Source: Ensifer canadensis (lineage in GTDB: Bacteria > Pseudomonadota > Alphaproteobacteria > Rhizobiales > Rhizobiaceae). Taken from it: a stretch of DNA of 64,000 bases. The DNA is taken from assembly GCF_017488845.2 (NCBI RefSeq), contig NZ_CP083370.1, positions 3,090,501-3,154,500 on the forward strand, given 5' to 3'. The notes beneath the pieces were generated by a model. That model was not told the DNA's origin. It was given only the letters and a program-made list of their open reading frames with translations, and did not search any database. The stretch's first letter is position 1. Each line of letters opens with the position of its first letter. Both the position numbers and the translations under genes were made by a program. Below are positions 1 to 7,814 of the stretch, one piece after another.

Positions 1-3000
1 TTCAGGTCGTAGATCAGCTGCGCCAGATCTTCGATCGAGTAGATGTCGTGGTGCGGCGGCGGCGAAATCAGGCCGACGCCCGGCGTCGAATGCCGGGTCT
101 TGGCGACGGTCGCATCCACCTTATGGCCGGGCAGCTGCCCGCCCTCGCCGGGCTTGGCGCCCTGGGCCACCTTGATCTGCAGCATGTCGGCATTAACAAG
201 ATACTCGGTGGTCACGCCGAAGCGGCCGGAGGCGATCTGCTTGATCGCCGACCGTTCCGGGTTGGTCGAGCCATCGGGCAGCGGCAGGTAGCGGTCGCTT
301 TCCTCGCCGCCTTCGCCGGTGTTCGACTTGCCGCCGATCCGGTTCATGGCGATTGCCAGCGTCGTATGCGCCTCGCGGCTGATCGAGCCGAAGGACATGG
401 CGCCCGTCGAGAAGCGCTTGACGATGTCGGTGGCCGGCTCGACCTCGTCGACGGAGATCGGCTTGCGGCCGGCAGCCTCCGCACTCTTGACGGTGAACAG
501 GCCACGGATCGTGTTCATCCTGAGCGCCGAGTTGTTCACCATCTCGGCAAATTCGCGATAGCGATCCTCTGCATTGCCGCGCACGGCATGCTGCAGCGAG
601 GCGATCGCATCCGGCGTCCAGGCGTGGCTTTCGCCGCGCATGCGGTAGGCATATTCGCCACCGATATCGAGCGTGTTGGCAAGCACCGGATCGGCACCGA
701 AGGCTGCCTTGTGGCGGGCGACGGTTTCGGCCGCGATCTCTTCAAGGCCGATGCCTTCGATCGTCGTCGCAGTCCCGAAGAAGAACTGGTCGACCAGCTT
801 CGACGACAGGCCGACAGCATCGAAGATCTGCGCGCCGCAATAGGACTGGTAGGTCGAGATGCCCATCTTGGACATCACCTTGAGGATGCCCTTACCCACC
901 GCCTTGATATAGCGGTAGACCACTTCGCTGCCGTCGACTTCCTTGGGGAAATCGCCGCGCTTGTGCATGTCGGTCAGCGTATCGAAGGCAAGATACGGGT
1001 TGATCGCTTCGGCGCCGTAGCCGGCGAGCAGGCAGAAGTGATGCACTTCACGCGGTTCGCCGGATTCCAGCACGATGCCGACCGAGGTGCGCAGGCCCTT
1101 GCGGATCAGGTGGTGGTGCACGGCGGCCGTTGCCAGCAGCGCCGGGATCGCGACGCGGTCCGGACCGACCTGGCGGTCGGAAAGCACGATGATGTTGTAG
1201 CCACCCTTGACCGCCGCTTCCGCACGTTCGCAGAGGCGATCGAGCATTTCCGGCATGCCTTCGGCATCGCGCGAAATGTCGTAGGTGAAGTCGAGCGTCT
1301 TGGTGTCGAACCGGTCCTCGGTATGGCCGATCGAGCGGATCTTTTCCAGATCGCCGTTGGTCAGGATCGGCTGGCGCACTTCCAGCCGCTTGGCATGCGC
1401 CATGCCGGCATGATCGAGCAGGTTCGGGCGCGGGCCGATGAACGAGACGAGGCTCATCACCAGCTCTTCGCGGATCGGGTCGATCGGCGGGTTGGTGACC
1501 TGCGCGAAGTTCTGCTTGAAGTAGGTATAGAGCAGCTTGCGCTTGTCGGACATTGCCGAGATCGGCGTGTCGGTGCCCATCGAGCCGATGGCTTCCTGGC
1601 CGGTGGTGGCCATTGGCGACATCAGGATCTTGGTGTCTTCGAGCGTGTAGCCGAAGGCCTGCTGGCGGTCGATCAGGGAAACGTCGCGGCGCAGCGCACG
1701 CGGCTCGACCGGCTTCAACTCTTCGAGGATGAGCTGGGTATCGTCGAGCCACTTGCGGTAAGGATGCTTGTCGGCGAGCGAAGACTTCACCTCCTCGTCG
1801 GAGATGATGCGACCCTGCTCCATGTCGATGAGCAGCATCTTGCCCGGCTGCAGGCGCCACTTCTTGACGATCTTTTCTTCGTCGACCGGAAGCACGCCGG
1901 CTTCAGACGCGAGGATGACGCGATCATCAGATGTGACGATATAGCGGGCCGGACGCAGACCGTTGCGGTCGAGCGTCGCGCCGATCTGGCGGCCGTCGGT
2001 GAAGGCCACGGCTGCCGGTCCGTCCCACGGCTCCATCAGCGCTGCGTGGTATTCGTAGAACGCCTTGCGCTCGGGCGACATCAGCTGGTTGCCGGCCCAG
2101 GCTTCGGGGATCAGCATCATCACCGCATGCGAAAGCGAGTAACCGCCCTGCACCAGGAATTCGAGCGCGTTGTCGAAACAGGCGGTGTCCGACTGACCCT
2201 CGTAGGAGATCGGCCAGAGCTTGGAGATGTCGTCGCCGAAGAGCGGCGAGGACACGGAAGCCTGGCGCGCCGCCATCCAGTTGACGTTGCCGCGCAGCGT
2301 GTTGATTTCGCCGTTGTGGGCGACCATGCGATAGGGGTGCGCGAGCTTCCAGGACGGAAACGTGTTGGTCGAGAAGCGCTGGTGAACCAGGGCGACGGCC
2401 GACTGGAAGCGCTCGTCCTCCAGGTCCTTGTAGTAGGCGCCGACCTGATAGGCCAGGAACATGCCCTTGTAGACGATCGTCTGCGTCGACAGCGACACGA
2501 CGTAGAAGCCGAGATCGCCGCCTTCCGCTTCCGCATAGATGCGGTTGGAGATCACCTTGCGCAGCGTGAACAGGCGACGCTCGAATTCGGCGTTGGTCGC
2601 GGCATCGCGGCCGGCACCGATGAACACCTGCACATGGTGCGGTTCGGTCGCAGCGATATCAGGAGCCTTGGAAAGCGACGAATTGTCGACCGGCACGTCG
2701 CGGAAGCCAAGCACGTGCTGGCCTTCCTCGGCGACCACTTCGCTGATCACGTCCTTGAAATGGGCAATCAGCTTTTCGTCGCGCGGCATGAAGAGGTAGC
2801 CGACGCCATATTCGCCGGCCTTCGGCAGGGTAACGCCCTGCTTGGCCATTTCCTCGCGGAAGAAGCGGTCGGGGATCTGCACGAGGATGCCAGCGCCGTC
2901 ACCCATCAGCGGGTCGGCGCCGACGGCACCGCGGTGCGTCAGGTTTTCGAGCATGAAGAGGCCGTCGCGCACGATCTGGTGCGACTTCTCACCCTTCAGA

Positions 3001-3161
3001 TGCGCGACGAAGCCGACGCCGCAGGCATCGTGTTCGTTGCGCGGATCATAGAGACCCTGTTTTCGCGGCAGGCCGGACGGGAATGTGGGCGTTTTTTCAG
3101 CCGTCGCAACAGTGTGTGCGAGGTTGAGCCCAGATTGCTGTGATGGCGTGTGATCCGTCAT
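1..3161 (-). CDS. gltB: glutamate synthase (NADPH) large subunit, 3' end outside window
   Basis: Large subunit of glutamate synthase, which makes two glutamates from glutamine and 2-oxoglutarate in ammonia assimilation. It starts at ATG 3161 behind a GGAGGG ribosome site. The window holds about 1053 codons of a protein usually about 1,500-1,570 residues long, so the C-terminal GXGXG domain is missing. The N-terminus carries the class II glutamine amidotransferase nucleophile in HDACGVGF (Cys near residue 37), preceded by a short propeptide typical of the family. The last visible part, near position 1-90, reads LISPPPHHDIYSIEDL, a hallmark of the FMN-binding synthase domain. The small subunit gltD is not in view. 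A 556-bp upstream region contains a strong palindrome (3437-3465) that may regulate it. Family assignment is firm. Confidence 0.97.
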   Translation of the reverse strand, partial: MTDHTPSQQSGLNLAHTVATAEKTPTFPSGLPRKQGLYDPRNEHDACGVGFVAHLKGEKSHQIVRDGLFMLENLTHRGAVGADPLMGDGAGILVQIPDRFFREEMAKQGVTLPKAGEYGVGYLFMPRDEKLIAHFKDVISEVVAEEGQHVLGFRDVPVDNSSLSKAPDIAATEPHHVQVFIGAGRDAATNAEFERRLFTLRKVISNRIYAEAEGGDLGFYVVSLSTQTIVYKGMFLAYQVGAYYKDLEDERFQSAVALVHQRFSTNTFPSWKLAHPYRMVAHNGEINTLRGNVNWMAARQASVSSPLFGDDISKLWPISYEGQSDTACFDNALEFLVQGGYSLSHAVMMLIPEAWAGNQLMSPERKAFYEYHAALMEPWDGPAAVAFTDGRQIGATLDRNGLRPARYIVTSDDRVILASEAGVLPVDEEKIVKKWRLQPGKMLLIDMEQGRIISDEEVKSSLADKHPYRKWLDDTQLILEELKPVEPRALRRDVSLIDRQQAFGYTLEDTKILMSPMATTGQEAIGSMGTDTPISAMSDKRKLLYTYFKQNFAQVTNPPIDPIREELVMSLVSFIGPRPNLLDHAGMAHAKRLEVRQPILTNGDLEKIRSIGHTEDRFDTKTLDFTYDISRDAEGMPEMLDRLCERAEAAVKGGYNIIVLSDRQVGPDRVAIPALLATAAVHHHLIRKGLRTSVGIVLESGEPREVHHFCLLAGYGAEAINPYLAFDTLTDMHKRGDFPKEVDGSEVVYRYIKAVGKGILKVMSKMGISTYQSYCGAQIFDAVGLSSKLVDQFFFGTATTIEGIGLEEIAAETVARHKAAFGADPVLANTLDIGGEYAYRMRGESHAWTPDAIASLQHAVRGNAEDRYREFAEMVNNSALRMNTIRGLFTVKSAEAAGRKPISVDEVEPATDIVKRFSTGAMSFGSISREAHTTLAIAMNRIGGKSNTGEGGEESDRYLPLPDGSTNPERSAIKQIASGRFGVTTEYLVNADMLQIKVAQGAKPGEGGQLPGHKVDATVAKTRHSTPGVGLISPPPHHDIYSIEDLAQLIYDL

Positions 3162-3717
3162 CGTCTTCCCTCCTGTTGAACCCGGCATGTCCGGGCATAC
3201 CTGCGCCCGCGCATGGCTTCTCGTCGCACGCATTCACGTGCCGCAAAGCCGGGGCATTCATCGTCTCATGATCCTGATCAGGTCGCAAATAATGCACGGC
3301 ATCATCAGGCATTGATGTCAGTGACCATCCTGATGGCAGGCGTTAACAACCGGATGAAATCCGGCGGATCCCCCTGCGCCACACGCCGATTGCCGATTTT
3401 TTGGGCACTTGCGGCGATTGTTCCGGTCCCTAGACCGAAATAGGACAGCAAGACTGTCCTATTTCATGCGCTCTATGCCAGAAACCGCCCCCCTCCGCAA
3501 GGGGCATATGAGCAAATAATAGAAGGGATTTTGCCGAACATTGCCGAAAATTTCCCGGTTTTATAATTTAATTACGACAAACGGACGTTTTCTTCATTTT
3601 GGTTTCAAACTGGTATCCTGTTGGCCTCCATAGCAGCGACCGTGATTGATCCGGCCGGCAGGTGGGTTATGGTCGCCCGAACGACGTCGATATGACCGTG
3701 AAACAGGACGATATGTG
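3162..3717. other. intergenic regulatory region between gltB and threonine aldolase
   Basis: This 556-bp gap separates the divergent gltB (start 3161) and threonine aldolase (start 3718) genes. It contains a perfect inverted repeat at 3437-3465 and an AT-rich tract around 3510-3600 that could hold promoters. I see no credible gene in it; the short open frames have no ribosome site or recognisable protein. Confidence 0.6.
3437..3465. promoter_or_regulatory. perfect 12-bp inverted repeat, putative operator
   Basis: Arms GAAATAGGACAG (3437-3448) and CTGTCCTATTTC (3454-3465) are exact reverse complements around the spacer CAAGA. There is no following T-run, so a terminator is unlikely. A dimeric repressor or activator site serving gltB and/or the threonine aldolase gene is the simplest reading; the cognate regulator is unknown. 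Confidence 0.6.
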
Positions 3718-4764
3718 ATGATTTTTTCCTCTGACAACTGGGCTGGCGCCCACCCTGCCATCGCCCAGAGCCTCGTGACCCATGCCGACGGCTACACCTC
3801 CGCCTACGGCACCAGTGAGCTCGACCGGAAGGTGGAGAGGAAACTGTCGGAGGTTTTCGAGCGCGATGTCGCAGTCTTCTTCGTCGGCACGGGAACGGCC
3901 GCCAATTCGCTGGCGCTCGCCAGCACCAGCCGCGCCGGCGGCGTCGCGTTCTGCCACCGCGAAGCGCACGTGACGGCCGACGAGTGCGGCGCTCCGGAAT
4001 TCTTCACCCATGGATCGAGGTTGAAGCCCGTCGACGGCAAACATGGCAAGATGGACGCATCGCGCCTTGAGGCGGAAATTCGCCGCTACCCGCTCGACAA
4101 TGTCCATGGCGGTCAGCCGATGGCGGTCACGCTGACGCAAGCGACCGAAAGCGGCACCGTCTACGCACTCGATGAGATCGAGGCGATTGCCGCGGTCGCC
4201 AATGCACACAAGCTGCCGCTGCACATGGACGGCGCCCGCTTTGCCAATGCGCTGGTCAGCCTCGATGCCACACCGGCCGAGATGACCTGGAAGCGTGGCG
4301 TCGATCTCGTTTCCTTCGGCGGCACGAAGAACGGCTGCTGGTGCGCCGAGGCCCTTGTCCTCTTTGATCTTTCGAAGGCGCACGAGATGCATTTCCTGCG
4401 CAAGCGCTCGGCTCAGTTGTTCTCGAAATCGCGCTTCGTCTCGGCCCAGTTCGACGCCTACCTCGAAGGCGGTCTCTGGCTCGACCTCGCCCGGCATTCC
4501 AACGCCATGGCCCGGCGTCTTGCCAACGGCATCGCCGCTTCGCGCAACAGCCGGCTCGGTTGGCCGGTCGAAGCCAACGAGGTCTTCGTCATCCTGAAAA
4601 AGGACGTGGCGACGAAACTGCAGGAGCAAGGCGCCGTTTTCTACGACTGGCCGGTTCCGCACGAACTCGCCGGAAGCCTCGCGGCCGACGAGGGCCTCTA
4701 TCGCCTGGTGACGAGCTTTGCGACCAAGATGGACGACGTCGATCGCTTCGTCGCAGCCTGCTGA
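3718..4764 (+). CDS. ltaE: low-specificity L-threonine aldolase
   Basis: PLP enzyme of the beta-eliminating lyase family that cleaves L-threonine (and allo-threonine) to glycine and acetaldehyde. The start chosen is ATG 3718 (348 residues), because the upstream in-frame extension to 3646 is arginine-rich and not family-like, and family proteins begin near this MIFSSDNW motif. The PLP-binding lysine is K204 in FGGTKNG; the cofactor-binding aspartate is D171 in HMDGAR. Length fits the family. It ends in front of a palindromic repeat and is convergent with the LysR gene. Rhizobial annotations sometimes use ltaA or gly1 for this gene. Confidence 0.9.
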   Translation: MIFSSDNWAGAHPAIAQSLVTHADGYTSAYGTSELDRKVERKLSEVFERDVAVFFVGTGTAANSLALASTSRAGGVAFCHREAHVTADECGAPEFFTHGSRLKPVDGKHGKMDASRLEAEIRRYPLDNVHGGQPMAVTLTQATESGTVYALDEIEAIAAVANAHKLPLHMDGARFANALVSLDATPAEMTWKRGVDLVSFGGTKNGCWCAEALVLFDLSKAHEMHFLRKRSAQLFSKSRFVSAQFDAYLEGGLWLDLARHSNAMARRLANGIAASRNSRLGWPVEANEVFVILKKDVATKLQEQGAVFYDWPVPHELAGSLAADEGLYRLVTSFATKMDDVDRFVAAC

Positions 4765-4768
4765 GGCG

Positions 4769-4827
4769 ACTGCATAATTCCTTGGATCAGGATAGATCCG
4801 AGGAGAAAATTATGCAGCAAATTCAAA
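4769..4827 (+). repeat. diverged RIME1-like palindromic repeat
   Basis: CTGCATAATT is matched by AAATTATGCAG about 24 bases later, with GATC-containing inner arms, followed by CAAATTCAAAG. This is a diverged and shortened relative of the longer repeat seen at 9883, 13305, 15064, 44857 and 60336. Identity with RIME1 is inferred from my knowledge of rhizobial repeats. Confidence 0.6.
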
Positions 4828-4866
4828 GAGCCACAATACCGCGTGCCACGCGCGGTGTTGTGGCTC
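4828..4866. terminator. long hairpin between convergent genes
   Basis: GAGCCACAA pairs with TTGTGGCTC, and the inner ACCGCG pairs with CGCGGT across one mismatch. It overlaps the LysR stop codon, between the convergent aldolase and LysR genes. There is no clear T-run, so the terminator role is likely but not certain. Confidence 0.5.
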
Positions 4867-5722
4867 ACGCCTGGCCCTGTAACGTCCTCACCTTCGACAA
4901 AATCTCGGTCGAGAGCGCCGCGATCAGCTTCTGGTCGGCGCCCTTGCTGGGAACCAGTACGAACTCGACATCCTCCAGCGGCGGCAAGGTGCCGGTGGGT
5001 ATTTCCCGCAGGCCCTGCGGCGCCATACTGCGCGGCTGGACGAGCACGCCCATGCCCGCTTGGGCGGCGGCCGTCAGCCCGCTGAGGCTGCCGCAGGTGC
5101 AGACGATCCGCCATGGCAGCCGATGCCGGTCGAGCACCTCGAGCGCCACGCTGCGCGTGATGCTCGGCGGCGGAAAGGCGATCAACGGCAGCACCCTGTC
5201 ACGCTTCACACGCTCGGGATCACGCGCCAACCAGACCAGCGGCTCGCGATAGACCAGTTCGCCGCGCGGATCGCCCAGCCGCCGCTTTGCCAGCACCAGA
5301 TCGATCTCGCCACCATCCTGCATATGGTAGAGCACGCCGCTGAGTGCTACCGTCAATTCGAGCTCCACCGACGGATGGGCGCGAACGAAATCTTCGAGCA
5401 CGCCCGGCAACCGGCTGGTGACGAAATCCTCCGACATGCCCAGCCGTAATCGTCCGCGCAGACTGCTTTCGGCAAACAGCGCCTTGACCTCGTCGTCGAT
5501 CGCCAGCATCGAACGCGCATGGGCAAGCAGGGCCTGACCATCCGTCGTCAACGAGACCCGGTGCGTGTCGCGGGCAACGAGCTTGCGCCCGAGCGACGCC
5601 TCAAGCCTTTGAATATGTTGACTGACCGTCGACTGGCCAAGCGCCAGTCTCTCGGCCGCGAGGGTGAAGCTGCCCATCTGTTCGAGCGCAACGAAGCTGC
5701 GCAGTTGCACGAGGTCGAGCAT
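4865..5722 (-). CDS. LysR-family transcriptional regulator
   Basis: A 285-residue LysR-type regulator. The winged helix-turn-helix occupies roughly residues 1-60 (LRSFVALEQMGSFTLAAERL, then QSTVSQHIQRLE), followed by the effector-binding domain. It is divergent from the SBF-like transporter gene at 5809/5818 across about 90 bp, the usual arrangement when a LysR protein controls its neighbour, so the transporter is its likely target. A TATC-N9-GATA dyad at 5727-5743 sits in this gap. The inducer cannot be told from sequence. Confidence 0.9.
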   Translation of the reverse strand: MLDLVQLRSFVALEQMGSFTLAAERLALGQSTVSQHIQRLEASLGRKLVARDTHRVSLTTDGQALLAHARSMLAIDDEVKALFAESSLRGRLRLGMSEDFVTSRLPGVLEDFVRAHPSVELELTVALSGVLYHMQDGGEIDLVLAKRRLGDPRGELVYREPLVWLARDPERVKRDRVLPLIAFPPPSITRSVALEVLDRHRLPWRIVCTCGSLSGLTAAAQAGMGVLVQPRSMAPQGLREIPTGTLPPLEDVEFVLVPSKGADQKLIAALSTEILSKVRTLQGQA

Positions 5723-5726
5723 GCAT

Positions 5727-5743
5727 TATCCAATTTCGCGATA
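5727..5743. promoter_or_regulatory. candidate LysR-type binding site
   Basis: TATC and GATA form a dyad with a 9-base spacer in the short divergent gap, followed at 5741-5751 by the small palindrome ATAACTGTTAT. Position and symmetry suit autoregulation and activation of the transporter. This is inference from layout. Confidence 0.35.
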
Positions 5744-5808
5744 ACTGTTATTCCTTGCATCCTGCTTCATAATGACATTTCTCGGCAAGACGTTTCTCAA
5801 TCGAGCCA

Positions 5809-6807
5809 GTGACAGACATGGGCCGCTATCTTCCCGACACCTTCACCCTGCTCCTGCTTCTCACCGTGCTTCTGGCATCGATGCTGCCGATCCATGGCGA
5901 GGCGACGGCCTGGTTCGCCATGGCAACGAAGGTGGCGGTCGGCCTGGTCTTCTTCCTGCATGGCGCAAGATTGTCGCGCGATGTCGTCGTAGCCGGCTTC
6001 CTGCATTGGCGGCTGCATCTGGCGATCCTGGCATCGACCTTCGTGCTGTTCCCGCTGATCGGCCTCGTCGTCGGCTTCGTACCGTCATCGGTCCTGCCGC
6101 CGGCGCTCTATACCGGCATCCTCTTCCTCTGCGTCCTGCCCTCGACCGTGCAATCGTCGATCGCCTTCACGTCGGTTGCCGGCGGCAATGTCCCGGCAGC
6201 AATCTGCTCAGCGTCCGCCTCCAACATCTTCGGCATGTTCCTGACGCCGCTTCTCGTCGGTCTCCTATTTTCCGCCGGCGGCCATGGCGGTGTGTCGCTG
6301 GATGCCCTTGAGCAGATCCTGCTGCAGCTGCTGGCACCGTTCATCGCCGGTCAATTGTTGCAGCCGTGGATCGGCGGCTGGATCCGGGCGCGCAAGGGCC
6401 TGCTTGCGCCCGTCGACCGCGGTTCGATCCTCATGGTCGTCTATCTGGCCTTCAGCCAGGCCGTCACATCGGGGCTATGGCAGACCTTTTCGCTTGCCGA
6501 TCTCGGGGTGCTGGTCGCGATCGAGATCGTCATGCTGGCGCTGGTACTCGCCGTCACCATGTTCGGCAGCCGCCTCTTCGGTTTCAACCGCGCCGACGAG
6601 ATCGCCATTACCTTCTGCGGCTCGAAGAAGAGCCTTGCGAGCGGCATCCCGATGGCAAGCGCCATCTTCGCCGGCCAGAACATCGGTGCGATCGTGCTGC
6701 CGGTCATGCTCTTCCACCAGATCCAGCTGATGGCCTGCGCGGTGATTGCCCAGCGTTACGCCGCCCGCAAAGAGCTGGACGCCATCGCCGAACCCGTCCG
6801 CCCCTAA
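5809..6807 (+). CDS. bile acid:sodium symporter-like (SBF-like) membrane transporter
   Basis: A 332-residue (GTG 5809) or 329-residue (ATG 5818) integral membrane protein with about nine to ten hydrophobic helices spread over its whole length. It matches the SBF-like/DUF4137 branch of the bile acid:sodium symporter superfamily: a GLVFFLHGARLS segment near residue 50, LPSTVQSSIAFTSVAGGN near 110, and a second conserved crossover ITFCGSKKSLASGIPMA near 265. The substrate is unknown; 'bile acid' is only the family name. Its divergent LysR neighbour is the likely regulator. Confidence 0.85.
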   Translation: MTDMGRYLPDTFTLLLLLTVLLASMLPIHGEATAWFAMATKVAVGLVFFLHGARLSRDVVVAGFLHWRLHLAILASTFVLFPLIGLVVGFVPSSVLPPALYTGILFLCVLPSTVQSSIAFTSVAGGNVPAAICSASASNIFGMFLTPLLVGLLFSAGGHGGVSLDALEQILLQLLAPFIAGQLLQPWIGGWIRARKGLLAPVDRGSILMVVYLAFSQAVTSGLWQTFSLADLGVLVAIEIVMLALVLAVTMFGSRLFGFNRADEIAITFCGSKKSLASGIPMASAIFAGQNIGAIVLPVMLFHQIQLMACAVIAQRYAARKELDAIAEPVRP

Positions 6808-6870
6808 AGCAATTCCAGGAAAAGTGTGAAACGGTTTTCCGTCCGGCATTGCGTTATTTCAATGATCTAG
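6805..6870 (+). repeat. short intergenic palindromic repeat (element B type)
   Basis: The segment shares AATTCCAGGAAAAGTG, the phrase CGGTTTTCCGTC and a GCATTGCG-type end with copies at 44757-44822 and, inverted, 53342-53433. It lies directly after the transporter stop codon. It resembles the second class of rhizobial intergenic elements (RIME2-like); the class name is from memory. Confidence 0.55.
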
Positions 6871-6904
6871 AACCTGTCCGGGAAGACGCGAAAACAACGA
6901 TCCC

Positions 6905-6936
6905 AAAAAAAGGCGGCGTCCTTTCGGGCGCCGCCT
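6905..6936 (-). terminator. rho-independent terminator of hsp20
   Basis: On the minus strand AGGCGGCG and CGCCGCCT form a GC-rich stem, followed by a run of T (AAAAAAA on the plus strand at 6905-6911). It lies about 25 bases after the hsp20 stop codon. Confidence 0.85.
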
Positions 6937-6958
6937 CTTCAAGCTTGGGAGGGAGGGA

Positions 6959-7420
6959 TTAGAGGTTCTGGGCCTCGATCTGCTTCGGCTGCGATGCGAC
7001 CGACGTAATGTCGATCCGGCGCGGCTTGGCTGCTTCCGGGATCTCGCGGGTGAGGTCGATGTGCAGCAGGCCATTCTTCAGCGAAGCGGACTTGATCTCC
7101 ACATGGTCGGCAAGCTGGAAGCGACGCTCGAAGGCGCGCTTGGCAATACCGCGATGCAGGAACTGGTTTTCTTCGGCCTTGTCCTCGCTCTTTTCGCCCT
7201 TGATTGTCAGCGTATGTTCGCGCGCTTCGATCGACAGTTCGGTTTCGTCGAAGCCGGCAACCGCCATGGTGATGCGGTAGGCGTTTTCGCCGGTGCGCTC
7301 GATGTTATAGGGCGGATAGGTCTGAGCCTGGTCAGGCTGGCCGAGGCTGTCGAGCATCGTGAAGAGGCGGTCGAAGCCGACGGTGGAGCGATAGAGGGGG
7401 GAAAAATCAACGTGACGCAT
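6959..7420 (-). CDS. ibpA: Hsp20 family small heat-shock protein
   Basis: A 153-residue small heat-shock chaperone that binds unfolding proteins in the cytoplasm. The N-terminal RHVDFSPLYRSTVGFDRLF is typical of bacterial class A (IbpA-like) proteins. The alpha-crystallin domain spans about residues 35-130 (YNIERTGENAYRI ... LKNGLLHIDLTREIPE) and includes the conserved A-x-x-x-n-G-L motif. Upstream lie a near-consensus RpoH promoter and a ROSE-like leader, so expression should be heat-induced at both transcription and translation. A terminator follows at 6905-6936. Confidence 0.93.
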   Translation of the reverse strand: MRHVDFSPLYRSTVGFDRLFTMLDSLGQPDQAQTYPPYNIERTGENAYRITMAVAGFDETELSIEAREHTLTIKGEKSEDKAEENQFLHRGIAKRAFERRFQLADHVEIKSASLKNGLLHIDLTREIPEAAKPRRIDITSVASQPKQIEAQNL

Positions 7421-7515
7421 GGTGTCCTCCTGGGAGCAACTGTTTGCGATGTCTGGTCTGCCACCCCATCCAGGCAGCGGCGCGACCGGTGAACGGACCC
7501 GTTATCGGCGTCCGT
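7421..7515 (-). ncRNA. ROSE-type RNA thermometer in the hsp20 leader
   Basis: The last hairpin of the leader places TTGCTCC (7439-7433 on the minus strand) opposite the Shine-Dalgarno GGAGGA (7430-7425), the defining pairing of ROSE elements, where a bulged base in the anti-SD strand weakens the stem when warmed. A further stem CTGCC/GGCAG lies just upstream. The leader begins near 7515, below the RpoH promoter. ROSE elements are well established before rhizobial small heat-shock genes. Confidence 0.8.
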
Positions 7516-7522
7516 GAGCAAG

Positions 7523-7551
7523 AGATGGGAATGCGATTTCGTCAGTTCAAG
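7523..7551 (-). promoter_or_regulatory. RpoH (sigma-32) promoter of hsp20
   Basis: Reading the minus strand, CTTGAA (7551-7546), a 17-base spacer and CCATCT (7528-7523) match the alphaproteobacterial RpoH consensus (CTTGAA, 16-17 bases, CCATnT). Transcription should start near 7515 and give a leader of about 95 bases. Confidence 0.8.
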
Positions 7552-7589
7552 GCATGCCGCCTCAAGATTCCCAAGAGGTGAATGGCGGA

Positions 7590-7746
7590 TGAATGACAGG
7601 TTCGGCCGTGGTTCAGATCAGGGGCGTTACAAAGGCCACACTGGGAGGAAATCTCCTGGGGCTGAAGTGACATGTCCCTTCCCCTTCAGCGGCCGGAAAC
7701 GGTGATCGTCCGGATTTCACCCACCGTTTCCGGCTTTTTTCTTTGA
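7590..7746 (+). ncRNA. structured leader or small RNA ending in a terminator
   Basis: Three successive stems are visible on the plus strand: GGAG/CTCC with a GAAAT loop (7653-7666 area), GCTGAAG/CTTCAGC, and a perfect 13-bp terminator stem followed by six T. The start point is not defined by a recognised promoter; 7590 is approximate. Either this is an independent sRNA, or it is an attenuated 5' leader of the hydrolase that follows. A 24-codon frame at 7672-7746 runs through the terminator but has no well-spaced ribosome site. Confidence 0.5.
7691..7742 (+). terminator. rho-independent terminator upstream of hydrolase gene
   Basis: GCCGGAAACGGTG and CACCGTTTCCGGC are exact complements, followed by TTTTTTC. 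No protein gene on this strand ends just before it, which points to an sRNA or an attenuator. Confidence 0.85.
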
Positions 7747-7814
7747 CGGCGCCAAGCCCGCCGCCTATCCCTGATGATACCGATCAACGCGTCTTCAGCC
7801 TGGTTTCGTCCGTC

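Noticed and set aside
48..3143. 1031-codon open frame antisense to gltB
   Set aside because: The opposite strand encodes a textbook GltB with a ribosome site; the antisense product has no recognisable domain and reflects high-GC third-position bias.
7672..7746. 24-codon frame running through the terminator before the hydrolase
   Set aside because: The nearest GGGAGGA is too far upstream and pairs in a stem. It is kept only as a possibility in the leader discussion, not as a gene.
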